Source of the DNA: Dipteris shenzhenensis
Lineage: Eukaryota; Polypodiophyta; Polypodiopsida; Gleicheniales
DNA length: 64,000 nucleotides
Assembly: GCA_047967505.1 (NCBI GenBank)
Contig: CM106538.1
Reading direction: 5' to 3' (one strand)
The translations under genes were made by a program, and so were the position numbers. Of the stretch, positions 10,144 through 20,649 are shown in pieces; the stretch's first letter is position 1, and the number at the start of each line of letters is the position of its first letter. The notes below the pieces were generated by a model, which did no database searches, was not told where the DNA came from, and saw only the letters and a program-made list of their open reading frames with translations.

Positions 10144-13100
10144 GCCTACACCTCGTTTCCTGGAATGTGAACGGGTTTCACTCTTCGAGTACCCGTGGTC
10201 CCAGGAAGCTCATTCTGCGTCAGGAACTTCAGCCTGCAGTGATTGGTCGATTGGATGTACTGCTGCTCCAGGAGCACAAGCTTTCTGCGGCTCATGCCCG
10301 TAGCTGCGGGAAGGTTCTCCCTGGACGCTCCTACACTTATTGGGAGCCTTCGATCGGCGCACAGGGGAGGAGCGGGGGGGTCTGTACCTCCGTGTGCGAG
10401 CAGTTAGCTCAGTCAGTTTTCGGTCACGGCACGTTGATCCCAGGCCGAGCCCTTTGGGTAGGCCTGAACTTGGAGGGTTCCAAGATAGGAATCCTCAACA
10501 TTTATGCTCCCACAGACCTCAGATGCAGAGCCACCTTTTGGAGGACACTCACAGGGATTCTTCCAGACATGGAATCCTGGATTGTTGGAGGAGACTTCAA
10601 CAACCTGGAGACCTTGGAGGACCAGCAGGGTAGAGATCCGGAGTTCACAGGTATGGCTCAGGCAGAGCAGTCAGCTTGGGATTCTTTCATCTTCGCGACA
10701 GGAGGGAGGGACAGTTGGAGAGACCCGTCCTTCCGGCGTTGGCACGGGAGCCTGGACTTCTCTTGGGGCTTCCGCAGGGAAGGAGGCAGACTCCTGGAGC
10801 GGCTTGATAGGTTTTATGTCAGTGATTGGGCCATCAGCAGAGGTGGCCAGGCGGGCATTGTTCCAGGGACGACACTATCCGACCATGCGCCTGTGCTCCT
10901 CTCATTAGATTCGGTAGCCCAGACTCTCCCCCCCCGATCATGCAGGATTCCCGATTCCATCTTCTCGAGGGTGGACGTCCGTAGCAGCATTTGCAGTCTT
11001 TGGGACAGAGATTGGGGGGAGGGCATGGATCTGGTAGACTCGGTCGCGCAGGCTCTGCAGGAGTCCAGCCAGATCTGCCAGCTCGCAGCCCTACAGGTTC
11101 GACAGGATTGGTGGGGCAGAGAGAGAGCTCTTCGGAGGGACCTCGCCTCCATTCAGCGACTTCAGCAGTCTTCCCCGGGCTCGGAGGAGCTTCGGATCCA
11201 GGCCCTTCGAGCCAGAGCCCTCTTGGAGGAGACCCTCCAGCGTCGCTCCGAGTTCTCCTATCACGCCTCTCTCTCCTTCTGGGCCCGGAAGGGTGACCGG
11301 ATGTGCAGGGAGTTCTTCAGGACACACGGCCAGAGAGCTGCAGGTGATCAGCTACGGAGTCTCAGGACAGCGGATGGTCACACTGTTACGGACCCGGGGG
11401 AGGTCATGGGGTTGGCCACTGACTTCTACAGGACCCTCTTCCAGCAGGAGCCACTTGCCCCTCGTGCTAGTCGTGACCGTGAGGAGGTGTGGAGGCACAT
11501 TCCATCCCTGGTCCAGCCCAGCATGCAGGCGTCGTTGTTGGCGCCGTTCACCGCGGATGAGATGTTGGAGGCCTTGATGGCTATTGATGGGCAGAAATGC
11601 CCAGGTGAGGATGGGCTATCCCGAGCTTTCTTCACCTCCTTCTGGGACCAGATCCATCAGCCCCTCCTTGCAGCTCTGCAGGGGATTTTCAGCAGCGGTC
11701 AGATGCCAGAGAGCCTCTCCTCGGGACTGATTTGCCTCATCCCGAAGGGAGGAGATAGACAGGAGATCCGCCAGTGGCGTCCGATCACTCTCCTTACCAC
11801 TGCCTACAAAATCCTCGCCAAGATGATCAGTGCCAGAGTTCGACCTCTACTCCCAGACCTTGTCCATGACACTCAGACAGGCTTTGTCCAGGACCGCAGT
11901 ATCCTGGATAATGTCTTTACCTTTTCAGAGGCGGCGGAGTGGGCTCAGTACAGCGGTTCACACCTTGCCATTTTACTTCTCGACTTCGAGAAGGCCTACG
12001 ATCGCGTGGATTGGTCCTTTTTGGAGGGGACTCTGGAGCGGCTAGGTTTCCCGGCAGGCTGGATTCAGGGTATCTCAGCTTTGTACAGGACAGCGTCTAG
12101 CAGAGTCATCATTGGAGGCAGGATGGGTGAGCGTTTCAGCTTGGAGAGATCAGTACGTCAGGGTTGTCCCCTGGCTCCTTATCTGTTTCTCTTCTTCGCC
12201 GAGGCCATGACTTACTACCTTCGGGCGAGGTCCACAGGGCTCAGGGGTGTTCGCCTTCCACTCCGGGAGGACACGGAGCTTCTGGACTCAGAGTACGCAG
12301 ATGATACAGCCCTTTATGTCCAGGACGATGAGAGGATGCTAGAGAGGGTGCGGATGGCCCTGGAGGTTTTCTGCTCGGCCGCTGGTGCGAAAATCAACTG
12401 GAACAAATCAGTTGGTTTTCTCACAGACCCGGGGGCGTGTTCTCAGTGGGGGCGATTCCTGGGCTTCAGATGGATTCCACGTGGTCAGACAGCTAGATAC
12501 CTTGGCTTCCAGGTTGGCCTAGACATTACGCCAGCCCAGCAGTTTCTCCCGGTGCTAGATTCCATCCGACGGAAGCTGGCTTTCTGGAGCACTGCTAAGC
12601 TGTCCCTTGCAGGTCGTGCTTTAGTAGTTAACCAGGTCCTTCTAGCCACGGCTTGGTATGTGGCTTCCTGTTGGTGCTTCTCGAGATCCAGCGTGGCACA
12701 GCTCAGGAGGTTGGTTCGGAACTTTCTTTGGTCTGGGGAGGATGGGCAGAGAGATACCAGAGCCAGGGTTGCTTGGCAGACAGTCATTCTTCCGCAGGCG
12801 GAGGGGGGTCTGGGGGTCATTGATCCAGAGCTTCAGAGTCAGGCCTTGTTAGGCAAGCTTATCATCCGCGGTTTGACCCCAGGGGGGCAGACGTGGAAGA
12901 TGTTACTCCAGCAGGGAGTCGGCTCTTGTGTCCCGCGCCGAGGTGGAGAGTGGCTACCGTCCTTCAGGTGGATCTTCACTTCCGCCCCGCTCACTCAGCC
13001 CCGCTCCCCACTCGTTCGTAGCCTCCTCATGGTTTGGAGGCGGCTCCGTCTCAGTCTCATTCAGTCCCAGCCCAGCTGTCAGGAGGAGATCGATCGCCAG

Positions 13101-14531
13101 CCGCTCGTCTGGAATGGGCAGGTCAGAGACGCCGAGGGCCTTCAGTTGGGGGAGAGATCACATATCAGGTGGGACGGCTGGATGAGGGGGCCAGCCCGGT
13201 CCCTTCGAGTTTGGAGGGATACGTACAGACATCTGGAGATGGCCGATCTGGCAGACGCAGCGGGAGGTGCACGCGGAGTCCAGGCGAGACGCACGGAGAT
13301 CGACGGAGCGATCCCAGCCGCTTGGTTGGCTCCACCTGAGCCTCAGGTCCTCATGCCTGGAGACACCCACTGGCTGGGACAGTTCACCCCCCGTGGCATC
13401 CCACTGGTGGTCGCAGGACGTTTGGATGACTCCTCTATCGCCTTCTTTGCGGTTTCAGGGGACGGACGACTCAGGAGAGAGGATGCGCTCATTGACCCCC
13501 TACTACCGTGGCAGAGGGTTAGGGTCGTAGGCCTTCTGGGGAAGGTCTGGCATACCGACCCTAGTATCGAGCAGGACCAGTTGCAGCTTTGGCGTCTTTG
13601 GCTCTGGGAGGGGCGGGCCTTGTCAGAGCTTGAGTGGGACCCAGGAGAGTGGTGGTGGCCAGAGATTGTGACAGGACAGGGGCAGACTTCCTTCTTCGCG
13701 TACAGCACGACTCTGGGCAGGCGAATTCTCGGGAGGATGCAGAGCCGCCCCCCCACCCAGCGTCCTAGCTGGTACGCACAGGGTATTTCCAGGTTCTTTT
13801 TGCAGGCTTTCTGGAAGGCCTTGTGGGAGAGCTGGCGGCCGCGGAAGATCTCGTACTTCCTGTGGCTTCTTACCCACAAAGGTCTTCCAGTGGGGAGCTG
13901 GTTGAGGCAGATAGGCCAGGACGGTTGCTGTCAGATTTGCCATGCGGATGAGGAGTCACCAAAACACTGCCTGTGGAGCTGCATGCGCGCCCAGGAAGTG
14001 TGGAGGTGGACTTTCGGGCTTCTTACTCGTGCAGCACCAGAGCTAGGAGTGATCACTTGGGGCGCGTTCTGTTGGTGCAGCACCGCACCTGGTCTTCATC
14101 ACTTGTTCGAGGCATGCCAGCAGGACCCCACTTTCCTTATCACACAGGGGACGTGGGGGCCGCTCGAGGGTATCCCACAGCACCTAGCAGAGGCTGATAC
14201 AGGAGTTCGGGAGAGGCAGCCAGTCTGGGAGATTATCAGCAGCATTACAGGATGGCACATCTGGACCTCGCGCTGCGCGCAGATCCTCGGTGGCACCTCC
14301 TTATCGACTGCCCAGATCATGGCGGAGATTTGGAGTGAGATTATTCATACCCTCAGAGGCCAGTGGGACCAGATTCAGGGAGACTCCCGGGCTGGTCAGG
14401 AGAAGCGGAGACGCTTCCTCCAGGCTTGGGATTCACAGAGCCTCTTCTTCGAGCAGACTACGCAGGGCCTTCGGTGGCACTACTCACCACCCCGATGGCT
14501 GTTCATTCACACTCAGCATATTCCTCCGTGA
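10140..14531 (+). CDS. L1 ORF2 protein: APE-type endonuclease and reverse transcriptase
   Basis: 1463 residues, open throughout. Endonuclease at about 1-255: SWNVNG (7-12), the QEHKL catalytic Glu45, IYAPT (121-125), GGDFNN (150-155, Asp152/Asn154) and SDH (247-249). Reverse transcriptase at about 500-800: LIPKGG, RPITLL, LDFEKAYD (614-621), RQGCPLAPYLF (673-683) and the catalytic YADD (719-722). A zf-RVT-like region (about 1230-1310) has the Cys/His spacing CQICHADEESPKHCLWSC. I see no RNase H domain, so it resembles L1 types lacking one. The enzyme nicks target DNA and copies the element RNA there. All key residues I can check are present. The 4-nt ATGA overlap with ORF1 suggests termination-reinitiation or similar coupling. 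Confidence 0.95.
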   Translation: MSLHLVSWNVNGFHSSSTRGPRKLILRQELQPAVIGRLDVLLLQEHKLSAAHARSCGKVLPGRSYTYWEPSIGAQGRSGGVCTSVCEQLAQSVFGHGTLIPGRALWVGLNLEGSKIGILNIYAPTDLRCRATFWRTLTGILPDMESWIVGGDFNNLETLEDQQGRDPEFTGMAQAEQSAWDSFIFATGGRDSWRDPSFRRWHGSLDFSWGFRREGGRLLERLDRFYVSDWAISRGGQAGIVPGTTLSDHAPVLLSLDSVAQTLPPRSCRIPDSIFSRVDVRSSICSLWDRDWGEGMDLVDSVAQALQESSQICQLAALQVRQDWWGRERALRRDLASIQRLQQSSPGSEELRIQALRARALLEETLQRRSEFSYHASLSFWARKGDRMCREFFRTHGQRAAGDQLRSLRTADGHTVTDPGEVMGLATDFYRTLFQQEPLAPRASRDREEVWRHIPSLVQPSMQASLLAPFTADEMLEALMAIDGQKCPGEDGLSRAFFTSFWDQIHQPLLAALQGIFSSGQMPESLSSGLICLIPKGGDRQEIRQWRPITLLTTAYKILAKMISARVRPLLPDLVHDTQTGFVQDRSILDNVFTFSEAAEWAQYSGSHLAILLLDFEKAYDRVDWSFLEGTLERLGFPAGWIQGISALYRTASSRVIIGGRMGERFSLERSVRQGCPLAPYLFLFFAEAMTYYLRARSTGLRGVRLPLREDTELLDSEYADDTALYVQDDERMLERVRMALEVFCSAAGAKINWNKSVGFLTDPGACSQWGRFLGFRWIPRGQTARYLGFQVGLDITPAQQFLPVLDSIRRKLAFWSTAKLSLAGRALVVNQVLLATAWYVASCWCFSRSSVAQLRRLVRNFLWSGEDGQRDTRARVAWQTVILPQAEGGLGVIDPELQSQALLGKLIIRGLTPGGQTWKMLLQQGVGSCVPRRGGEWLPSFRWIFTSAPLTQPRSPLVRSLLMVWRRLRLSLIQSQPSCQEEIDRQPLVWNGQVRDAEGLQLGERSHIRWDGWMRGPARSLRVWRDTYRHLEMADLADAAGGARGVQARRTEIDGAIPAAWLAPPEPQVLMPGDTHWLGQFTPRGIPLVVAGRLDDSSIAFFAVSGDGRLRREDALIDPLLPWQRVRVVGLLGKVWHTDPSIEQDQLQLWRLWLWEGRALSELEWDPGEWWWPEIVTGQGQTSFFAYSTTLGRRILGRMQSRPPTQRPSWYAQGISRFFLQAFWKALWESWRPRKISYFLWLLTHKGLPVGSWLRQIGQDGCCQICHADEESPKHCLWSCMRAQEVWRWTFGLLTRAAPELGVITWGAFCWCSTAPGLHHLFEACQQDPTFLITQGTWGPLEGIPQHLAEADTGVRERQPVWEIISSITGWHIWTSRCAQILGGTSLSTAQIMAEIWSEIIHTLRGQWDQIQGDSRAGQEKRRRFLQAWDSQSLFFEQTTQGLRWHYSPPRWLFIHTQHIPP

Positions 14532-14662
14532 GAGTATGATTTATTATGCTACCTTTTGGGCTGCGTCCGGTTTGTGAACGCAGCCCGTCAGCTATAAGCT
14601 GACCTCTTGTATCTTGTTCTCGAAGTAATATAATTAGAACTGTTTTTTCGGCAAAAAAAAAA
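14532..14662 (+). other. L1 3' untranslated region and poly(A) tail
   Basis: About 120 bp containing a small stem (GTCAGCTTATAGCTGAC type: gtcagctataagctgac near 14588-14604), then an AT-rich stretch, then ten A's at 14653-14662. The short tail and the hairpin may be what the reverse transcriptase recognises. Confidence 0.7.
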
Positions 14663-14678
14663 GAATATCGTACCATCA
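14663..14678. repeat. L1 target-site duplication, right copy
   Basis: GAATATCGTACCATCA, identical to 7400-7415. It also encodes the DGTIFY turn of the accessory protein that the L1 split. Confidence 0.95.
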
Positions 14679-15238
14679 CTCGGAGGCATGTCTAAATCAT
14701 CAGAATCATCATCGTCCTCACTGCCACCACTCCCAAAGCACTGTGCCATGCATCCCCCATCGCTCTCCCTGCTACTACTCCTGCTACCATGTCGTGTCAA
14801 GCTCATACGCTGGCCACTCGTAGCTGGAGACTACACGGGACTACGCTGACCAGTCGTAGTTGGAGAACCGAGTCTCAACTGCACAGGAGTACGTCGATGG
14901 CTCTGCGAGAGAGAAGGTCCTCCTGACGCCATGGGGGAAGGGGCATAAGACGGAATGGTAGAAGGGGCATAAGATGGCATGGGGAAAGGGGCATAAGATG
15001 GCATGGGAGATGGGCCTGCGCTGTGTAGCCGGCTAGGCTGTGCTGACTCCGCTAGGGTGATCTCAGCTGGTGTGGGGTGGTTTGGAGTCTATAGTGCCAA
15101 CTCCTGGGGGGTGTTTAGGGTACCCGTCATATACCCGTATAACTCTGTAGGACTAGGAGGGTGCCCTAAAAGGTTATATAAGTCCCTAAAAATAGACTCC
15201 CGGGGATCAGGTGAGTTGGAAGCACTTCTTGGCCACAT
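14663..15238 (-). pseudogene. Family-2 accessory protein, N-terminal half (split by L1)
   Basis: The start is ATG 15238: MWPRSASNSPDPRESIFRDL, then YNLLGHPPSPTELYGYMTG. A run of PSYAPSPM-type repeats follows (about 14930-15010), then Ser/Arg-rich sequence and the acidic DDSDDLDMPPSDGTIF, where the L1 interrupts. The frame then continues at 7415. The N-terminus is better preserved here than in the copy at 40603-41964, where a TAG falls just upstream of the KDLYNLLGHPP block. Together the two halves define the probable full-length accessory protein of this family. Its function is inferred to be binding of the subterminal repeats. Confidence 0.7.
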
Positions 15239-16019
15239 GATGAACTGAAAAAAAGAAAAAAAATCTATTACTGATGAGAGGAGAAGAAAGGGGAAGGATT
15301 ACTGTCGGAGCACATCTATAGATGCGTCTGATTACTGCATCTATTTTCGCGTGTAACGGCGTGTCTATAGACATGGCTGCCTATGTCTGCAAATAGACTA
15401 GACGTGCGTTTAGATGTGCCTGTAGACGCGGGTTTAGATGCACTCTGGGATGCGCCTATAGATGCGCTTTAACAAATGGACTTTTCCAAAAAGTAGAAAA
15501 GGACATTGTGCCCAACACACAAACGTGACACTAATACCCAGATCATGCGTTTTTTGGATACGAGAAAGTACAAATCCAAAGAGAGCAAACTTCCAAAAAA
15601 GATCAACTGCAAAAGGACTTACGTTGGATAGAGGTATGGAAGGTTCTTCTCCTTTTTCAAAGTTGCTTCTCCTCCTTGTTTGCCCTCCTCTCCTTTAAGC
15701 TTGGAAGTAAGTGTGGGTGCCTTCCTCTTAAGCATCGAAACTGTGGATTTGCTAATAAGGAAACAAGCAAGTCGCGCGAAGTATAAGTAATGTGAAGAAA
15801 AGCAAAGCGAGCGTGAAAAAAGCATGTTTAAAAGCCACGTCTATAGGCGCATCTAAAAGCGCATCTTTTTGCACGTGTAAAGACACAGAGTAGATGCGGT
15901 TTTAGATGCGCACCATAGAAGAAGCAGACGCACTTTCAGACGCGCCTTTAGATGCGCCACACAGTTTAAAATTAAACATTTGAAGAAGAGCAAATTTTTT
16001 TGGGTTGTTTGTTTATAGG
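15239..16019. promoter_or_regulatory. Divergent intergenic region of family-2 element with TAGACGCG-like repeats
   Basis: This lies between the minus-strand accessory gene and the plus-strand transposase, so both promoters should be here. Two clusters of short repeats of the type TCTATAGATGCG / TAGACGCG lie at about 15305-15475 and 15835-15965, in both orientations. The same words fill the terminal regions of the family. If the accessory protein binds them, it could also regulate its own promoter, as TNPA does in En/Spm; that is inference. Confidence 0.5.
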
Positions 16020-18562
16020 ATGTCTTCATCTTCAACAAGTAGCTCCAGTGAGGATGAATCCCTTCGTATCCACCATCGCGAAATGTGGTTGGAGCAAAAA
16101 ATCAAATGTATGTGTGATCGATGTCAAGGAAACATGTATCGTGCACGCAGGATTACAATCAATCACATCTCAAAGTATGGAGAATGGGATGCGACTGTAA
16201 ATAGGGTAAGGGTTTGTAAGTTAAGATTGATTGAGATACCTATGGGTGTTCATATGTTTGAGTTATGATCCCATTTTAATTTGATACAGGATGCAGTGCC
16301 ACACCTGCATATGTTGCCCTATGCTCGCCGTGAGGAGGCGAAGCGTCGGTGATATGAGGTGGGATCTTCAGGAGGGACCGTTATGGATGCATGGAGTGAT
16401 GGTGATAGTTGCCCTCCCCCATTACCTCATGAAGCTGTGGAGGAGGAGGTGTTTGATGATATGGTGCGGGATTTATATGTCCTTCAATCTGAAGGGAGGG
16501 ATGATAGCATGGAGCAGGATGATCTTTTTACTGCAACATCGACTCCACTGTTTGAGGGCTGCACATTGTCTGTTCTACGTGCCTCCCTTGAGTTACTAAA
16601 CTTGCAAACCATCTATGGATGGAGCAATGCAAGTTTGAATGCATTACTCAAGTAAGCTTTAAAGTCTATTTTGCAAACATGGTGAATTATGCTAGTGGGT
16701 CAATTACTCGAATGCTTTTCCTCATTTATGGTCTTCACGTGCAGGCTATTGTGTAAAATGCTTCCAAGGGAGAATAAATTACTGACCTCAAGAGATATGG
16801 CAAAGCAACATGTGACCTCTCTTGGAGGATTAGATTACAAGCGCATCCATGCATGTGTCGATGATTGCGTTTTGTTTTGTGGACTACATAAGGATGCAAG
16901 AGAGTGTCCTACTTGTGGAGAGGCAAGATATAGAGCAGATCTCAAAACTTTGGATGTGCCTCGTAAGGTTCTGCGACATTTTCCCATAATCCCTCACATC
17001 TAACATATGTTCAAGTGCAAATCTATTGTAGAGCTCATGTCATGGCATTCCTCCTATCGATCAACCGATGGCAAGTGGAGAACTCCCGCGGACTCTCCTG
17101 CGTGGAAGCATATTGAAGACACATGGCCAAGCTTCAAGGAAGAACCTAGGAACTTGAGACTTGGATTGGGTATGGACGGCATGAATCCATTTGGTCTCAA
17201 AAGCATGTCTTACAGTGTATGGCCAGTGATATTGGTGAATTATAATCTTCCACCGTCTATGGCTATTAAGAAAGGACATGTTATGCTGTCCCTTCTAATT
17301 CGAGGGAAACATAAAGCCAAAAACCCTGATGTTTATTTAGAGCCTTTAATTGACGAGCTAGAGATACTTTGGAGAGGTATCGAGGTGCATGATGTGAGGA
17401 GGCCTCCCTCGTCACGAGACTTCAACTGCAAAGTAGTCTTGATGTGGATGATGCATGACTTCCCAGGCTATGGCGAGTGTTCAGGTAAGCATTGCACTTC
17501 TAATTATGAATAGGCGGCAAAGGATGTGGCATCCTAAACCCACCTTCAACTCTTAATTGCATCTATTGTTCAGGTCTCACTACATCGGGTTACCATGCAT
17601 AACCTGTTTGTGGTCCTTCGCTAGTTGCCTCACGGGTAGATGCATTGAATAAGATCATCTATGAGAATCACCATCGATTTCTCCCACCTGATTATCCTAG
17701 ATATGTTGCCCCTTGGAATGAAGTCCTCCCACAATCACTCACCGTGGGAGATTGGATGAGAATTCGGGACGGTTCCATGACTCCTCCACCACTTGGCATG
17801 ATCAGGTAAGGGTTTGTAACTATTGTGTGCTATATTGGCTGGAAATAATGATTACTCGCTAACACTTTATTTTGTTTAGATACTCCATCTTTTATCGTTT
17901 ACCATATTGGTCCCACCTCAAGATCAATCACCTGCTTGATCCCATGCATATCTTCAAGAATGTGGCATCTACCATTTGGGAGCATTTGAATGGGACACGA
18001 GATTCCGCAGGCATAAGGGAGGATCTACGTACCACAGGGAGGATGCGTGAAGCTTGGCCACAAGAGGGACCAAATGGGCGTGTTTTTTTACCTCGTGCAC
18101 TGTGGATGTTATCAAAGCTAGAGATGGCGATGGTGAAGCGCGCTATTACTACAATTCATACTCCCACTGGATGCATGAGCTATTTGAAGGGAGCCTTTAC
18201 AAAGAGCAAGAAAAGAGGTGTAGAGCAATTATATGACTTGAAATCTCATGATTGGCACAAGATGCTCCAATAAGTATTTTATGTGCATAAAATCTTTTTC
18301 CTTTCAAATTTGTGAGTGAATAATTATAAGCAACTAATCAACCACCTCCTTGTGGGTTTAGTTCATACTACCTACTAGCATTTCACGTAGTGCGTCGAAG
18401 GACGTGAAAGATTGTATTTACAAGATGGGCGAGCTTGTGAGGTATGTGAGCTCAAAGGAAATAGATCTCACCACACTTGAGAATGCTCGAGTTATGTCAG
18501 TGGAGGCAGTTTGTTTAGTGGAGGAGACATTTCCACGTTCTATTCTCACAAGCCAACTACAT
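16020..18562 (+). pseudogene. Family-2 TNP2-type transposase (Transposase_21), truncated
   Basis: Exons inferred from splice-like joints and comparison with the other copies. About 16020-16206 is a Ser-rich start and a Cys pair (CMCDRC). 16289-16652 follows. 16743-17484 carries RIHACVDDCVLF, CPTCGEARY, the core NPFGL...VILVNYNLPPSMAIKKGH and MHDFPGYGECSG. About 17574-17806 follows, then 17880-18272 with INHLLDPMHIFKNV. The last piece, about 18361-18562, is the start of DUF4218. The protein would cut and join the element ends. It is broken by a TAA at about 17001, by TGA/TAA codons in other exons, and by loss of everything after TSQLH of the DUF4218 region. The complete DUF4218 and DUF4216 parts of this family survive at 42246-43861. 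Confidence 0.85.
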
Positions 18563-19317
18563 CGAGGCCGTGTTGGCATAATGATGAGATGCAATCTATT
18601 TATTCTGAACATTGTAGGGCTCGACTGCACTATGTCATGAATCTCTGCAATGCTTCGTGCAGTGCAGTCTTAGGCATGACCACCAATCGTCGAGCAAATT
18701 TTTGCAGCAGCTTTGCCACCAGTCACTGGCCAGTATGCCCATGTAGATCATGAAAACTCAAAGTTGGCTTGGAGAGACCACCGCACTAGTTCTTGGCATA
18801 ATAATGAGATGCACTCTATCATTCTGAACACGCTGGTAGTGCAAACTACCTCTCATCACGCAACCTTCTGCCACAGTTTTGCCACCTCTCAGTGGGCAAT
18901 AACTTTGCCACCTATCATTGTCTAATAACAAGTTATATAAAAATTAACAACTTATACTAAGCAAAAATTGAACACAGAATCTTATATTTATAAAACCTCA
19001 GCAATTGCTAAGAGCCTTAGAGACCAAAAGATTACATCTGGCGACCATAACCACTCAAATATAAAAGTTAACAATAGTGCATACTGAGAGTATCAAATTG
19101 AACAAAAGAGATTACATAAGTGTTAAAACTCAGCAATTTCTGAGAGCCTTAGAGACCAAAAGATTACATGCAATGAGCCAAAAGATCGTTGAGAGGCTTG
19201 GAGGCCAAAAGATTACATCCAACCATTGTTGAGTGATTATAAGCCTCGTTGAGTAAGAGGAAATTTGTACAACATAGTATTGCTGCTAGCCCAGCTTGTT
19301 GCATTAAAATTTTTTAG
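18563..19317. repeat. Unclassified repeat with internal duplications
   Basis: Begins sharply where transposase homology ends. Two imperfect copies of a roughly 210-bp unit (gcataatgatgagatgcaat... / gcataataatgagatgcact...) start near 18577 and 18797. From about 18985 to 19250 the phrase 'gagagccttagagaccaaaagattacat' recurs three times. No coding region is supported. This may be the remains of a small non-autonomous element. Confidence 0.45.
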
Positions 19318-19560
19318 GGAGCCAATGGAGAAGACAATGGAGAGGCCGAAGACCATGCACATTGCCAAGACTCAGATTATGGCCCCCCCAACAAGACCAC
19401 AGTACTCTGCTGTGGAAATCTTGAGGCCTTCATTGATGTCTAGGGGGAACCCATAGAGCACAATGATATAGAGGCCCTTTGTGACCATGGCATTTAAGGT
19501 GGTGACATGCAGATATGGGGGGAATTGATCGTGGGAATCAAGGGTCTCCACTAGAGCATG
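19318..19560 (-). pseudogene. Possible exon fragment of an unidentified membrane protein
   Basis: On the minus strand a frame of about 80 codons reads HDQFPPYLHVTTLNAMVTKG, then LYIIVLYGFPLDINEGLKIS, then a Gly-rich hydrophobic stretch, an in-frame TGA, and the hydrophobic VLAMCMVFGLSIVFSIGS. Codon use looks protein-like and there are two candidate membrane segments, but I do not recognise the family. It is broken by the TGA and has no clear continuation. It may be a host gene fragment carried by a transposon, or chance. Confidence 0.3.
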
Positions 19561-20296
19561 TGTGCTACCACCCTATGCATGTTTTTTGCTTTGGTGTGCT
19601 TGTGCATGCAGAATCGCTATGTAGACAATAACATTTGCCATTGCCCAAATCACATGTGCATGCCTGCTACTACAACTATCTACGACGAGAAAGTAGATGC
19701 TGCAACACAATTTGCCATTAGGGCAAAAAGCACAAAAGATAAGGAGCTTGAATTGCAAAAACCCTGACTAGAGGAAAAGGAGCCCGAAGGGAGGAACCAG
19801 GCCCCTTCAGGAAAGGAGCAAGAAGAGCCAAGCCTACAACTTATAGGAAGCTCAAAGCAAGGAAAGATGAAGCGACATGAAGGGAGGGGCTGGGCCCCTA
19901 AAGGAAGAAACCATCCCCCTTTAGGAAAGGAGCAAGGAGGATTGAGCCTACAATCCAAAAGCTAAAAAAGGTGACCTACTCAAAGCAATATGGAACAGCC
20001 CCCTAAAGCAAAGGAGTCTTTGAGATGTAATCTGAAGGAAAGGAGTCTTTGAGATGTAATCTATATAATCTGTATGTAATATATTGAATTATTTATTTTC
20101 TCCAAATTTTACTTGGGCAAAGTATCTATTTTAGGATAGCAGTTTGCAGCAACATGATTCGTTCTAGTGTAATAGCATTGGTTGGTTGCAGCTCGGCAAT
20201 TGGTTCCACACTAGGATATTAACTACCACCAATGCGGTGGTTTGCTTTTATTATTATTATTACAAGACAAGATGAATGGCATACAATTGGTTCGTT
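19561..20296. other. Non-coding repeat-like sequence left of a CACTA terminus
   Basis: No supported gene. A duplicated phrase occurs near 20000-20055 (aaggagtctttgagatgtaatct, twice). The last 60 bp (about 20236-20296) reappear next to another CACTA end at about 50660-50720, so this flank has been copied together with the element end. Confidence 0.4.
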
Positions 20297-20520
20297 CACT
20301 ACTGCACACGGATCCTACTGCGATGTTTAAGTACCGATGTTTAGTGTATATTGCGGGGTGCTAATCATCGATATTGAAAGCGCGCCTTGTCAAGGGTCGC
20401 TATATAGCGACTTTAGTCAAACGTTGCTATATAGCGACCATTGCTAAAGTCTCTATATAGCAACTTTTATCAGAATTGTAAGTGTCGTTATATAGAGACA
20501 CTAAGATACTTTTTTATAGC
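20297..20520 (-). repeat. Terminal and subterminal repeats of family-1 element
   Basis: CACTACTGCACACGG and TACCGATGTTTAG form the terminal part. One exact GTCGCTATATAGCGAC lies at 20398-20413. Degenerate copies follow (GTTGCTATATAGCGAC, GTCTCTATATAGCAAC, GTCGTTATATAGAGAC). The decay of these copies matches the decayed state of the element. Confidence 0.85.
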
Positions 20521-20649
20521 GACGTTTTACAGAGAGTTTTTTTTCTCATATCGACCTTAAAAGTTAGTTTTCTCCAATGGCAATTTTTTTTGAATTTTCA
20601 TACATGTTTGATCTTTTGAGAGAATAAAAGTACGAGAGCATGTACATCA

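Larger units (their letters stand above)
7416..14662 (+). mobile_element. Full-length L1-type LINE retrotransposon
   Basis: About 7.25 kb flanked by identical 16-bp target duplications and ending in a short A-run (14653-14662). Order: C-rich 5' leader (7416-8103), ORF1 with a zinc knuckle (8104-10143), ORF2 with endonuclease and reverse transcriptase (10140-14531), and a short 3' untranslated tail. Both frames are open from end to end, and the duplications are identical, so the insertion is young. It is visibly far more G+C-rich than the AT-rich DNA around it. It disrupts the accessory gene of the family-2 element in the opposite transcriptional direction. It could be an active source copy. 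Confidence 0.95.
5909..18562 (+). mobile_element. Family-2 En/Spm-like transposon, right end missing, split by an L1
   Basis: The left terminus CACAACAAGAAAAATCACCC at 5909 matches the left terminus of the complete family-2 element at 29598. Inside are TAGACGCG-like subterminal repeats (5928-6160), a minus-strand accessory gene (6531-15238, interrupted by the L1 at 7416-14662), a second block of TAGATGCG-like repeats (15300-15960) and a plus-strand TNP2 transposase (16020-18562). Homology stops at 18562 inside the DUF4218 region, and no right terminus (GTTGTTGTG type) follows before 20296. The element is a truncated relic. Its sequence around 5971-5980 is uninterrupted where the other copy carries the nested CACTA element. 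Confidence 0.85.
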
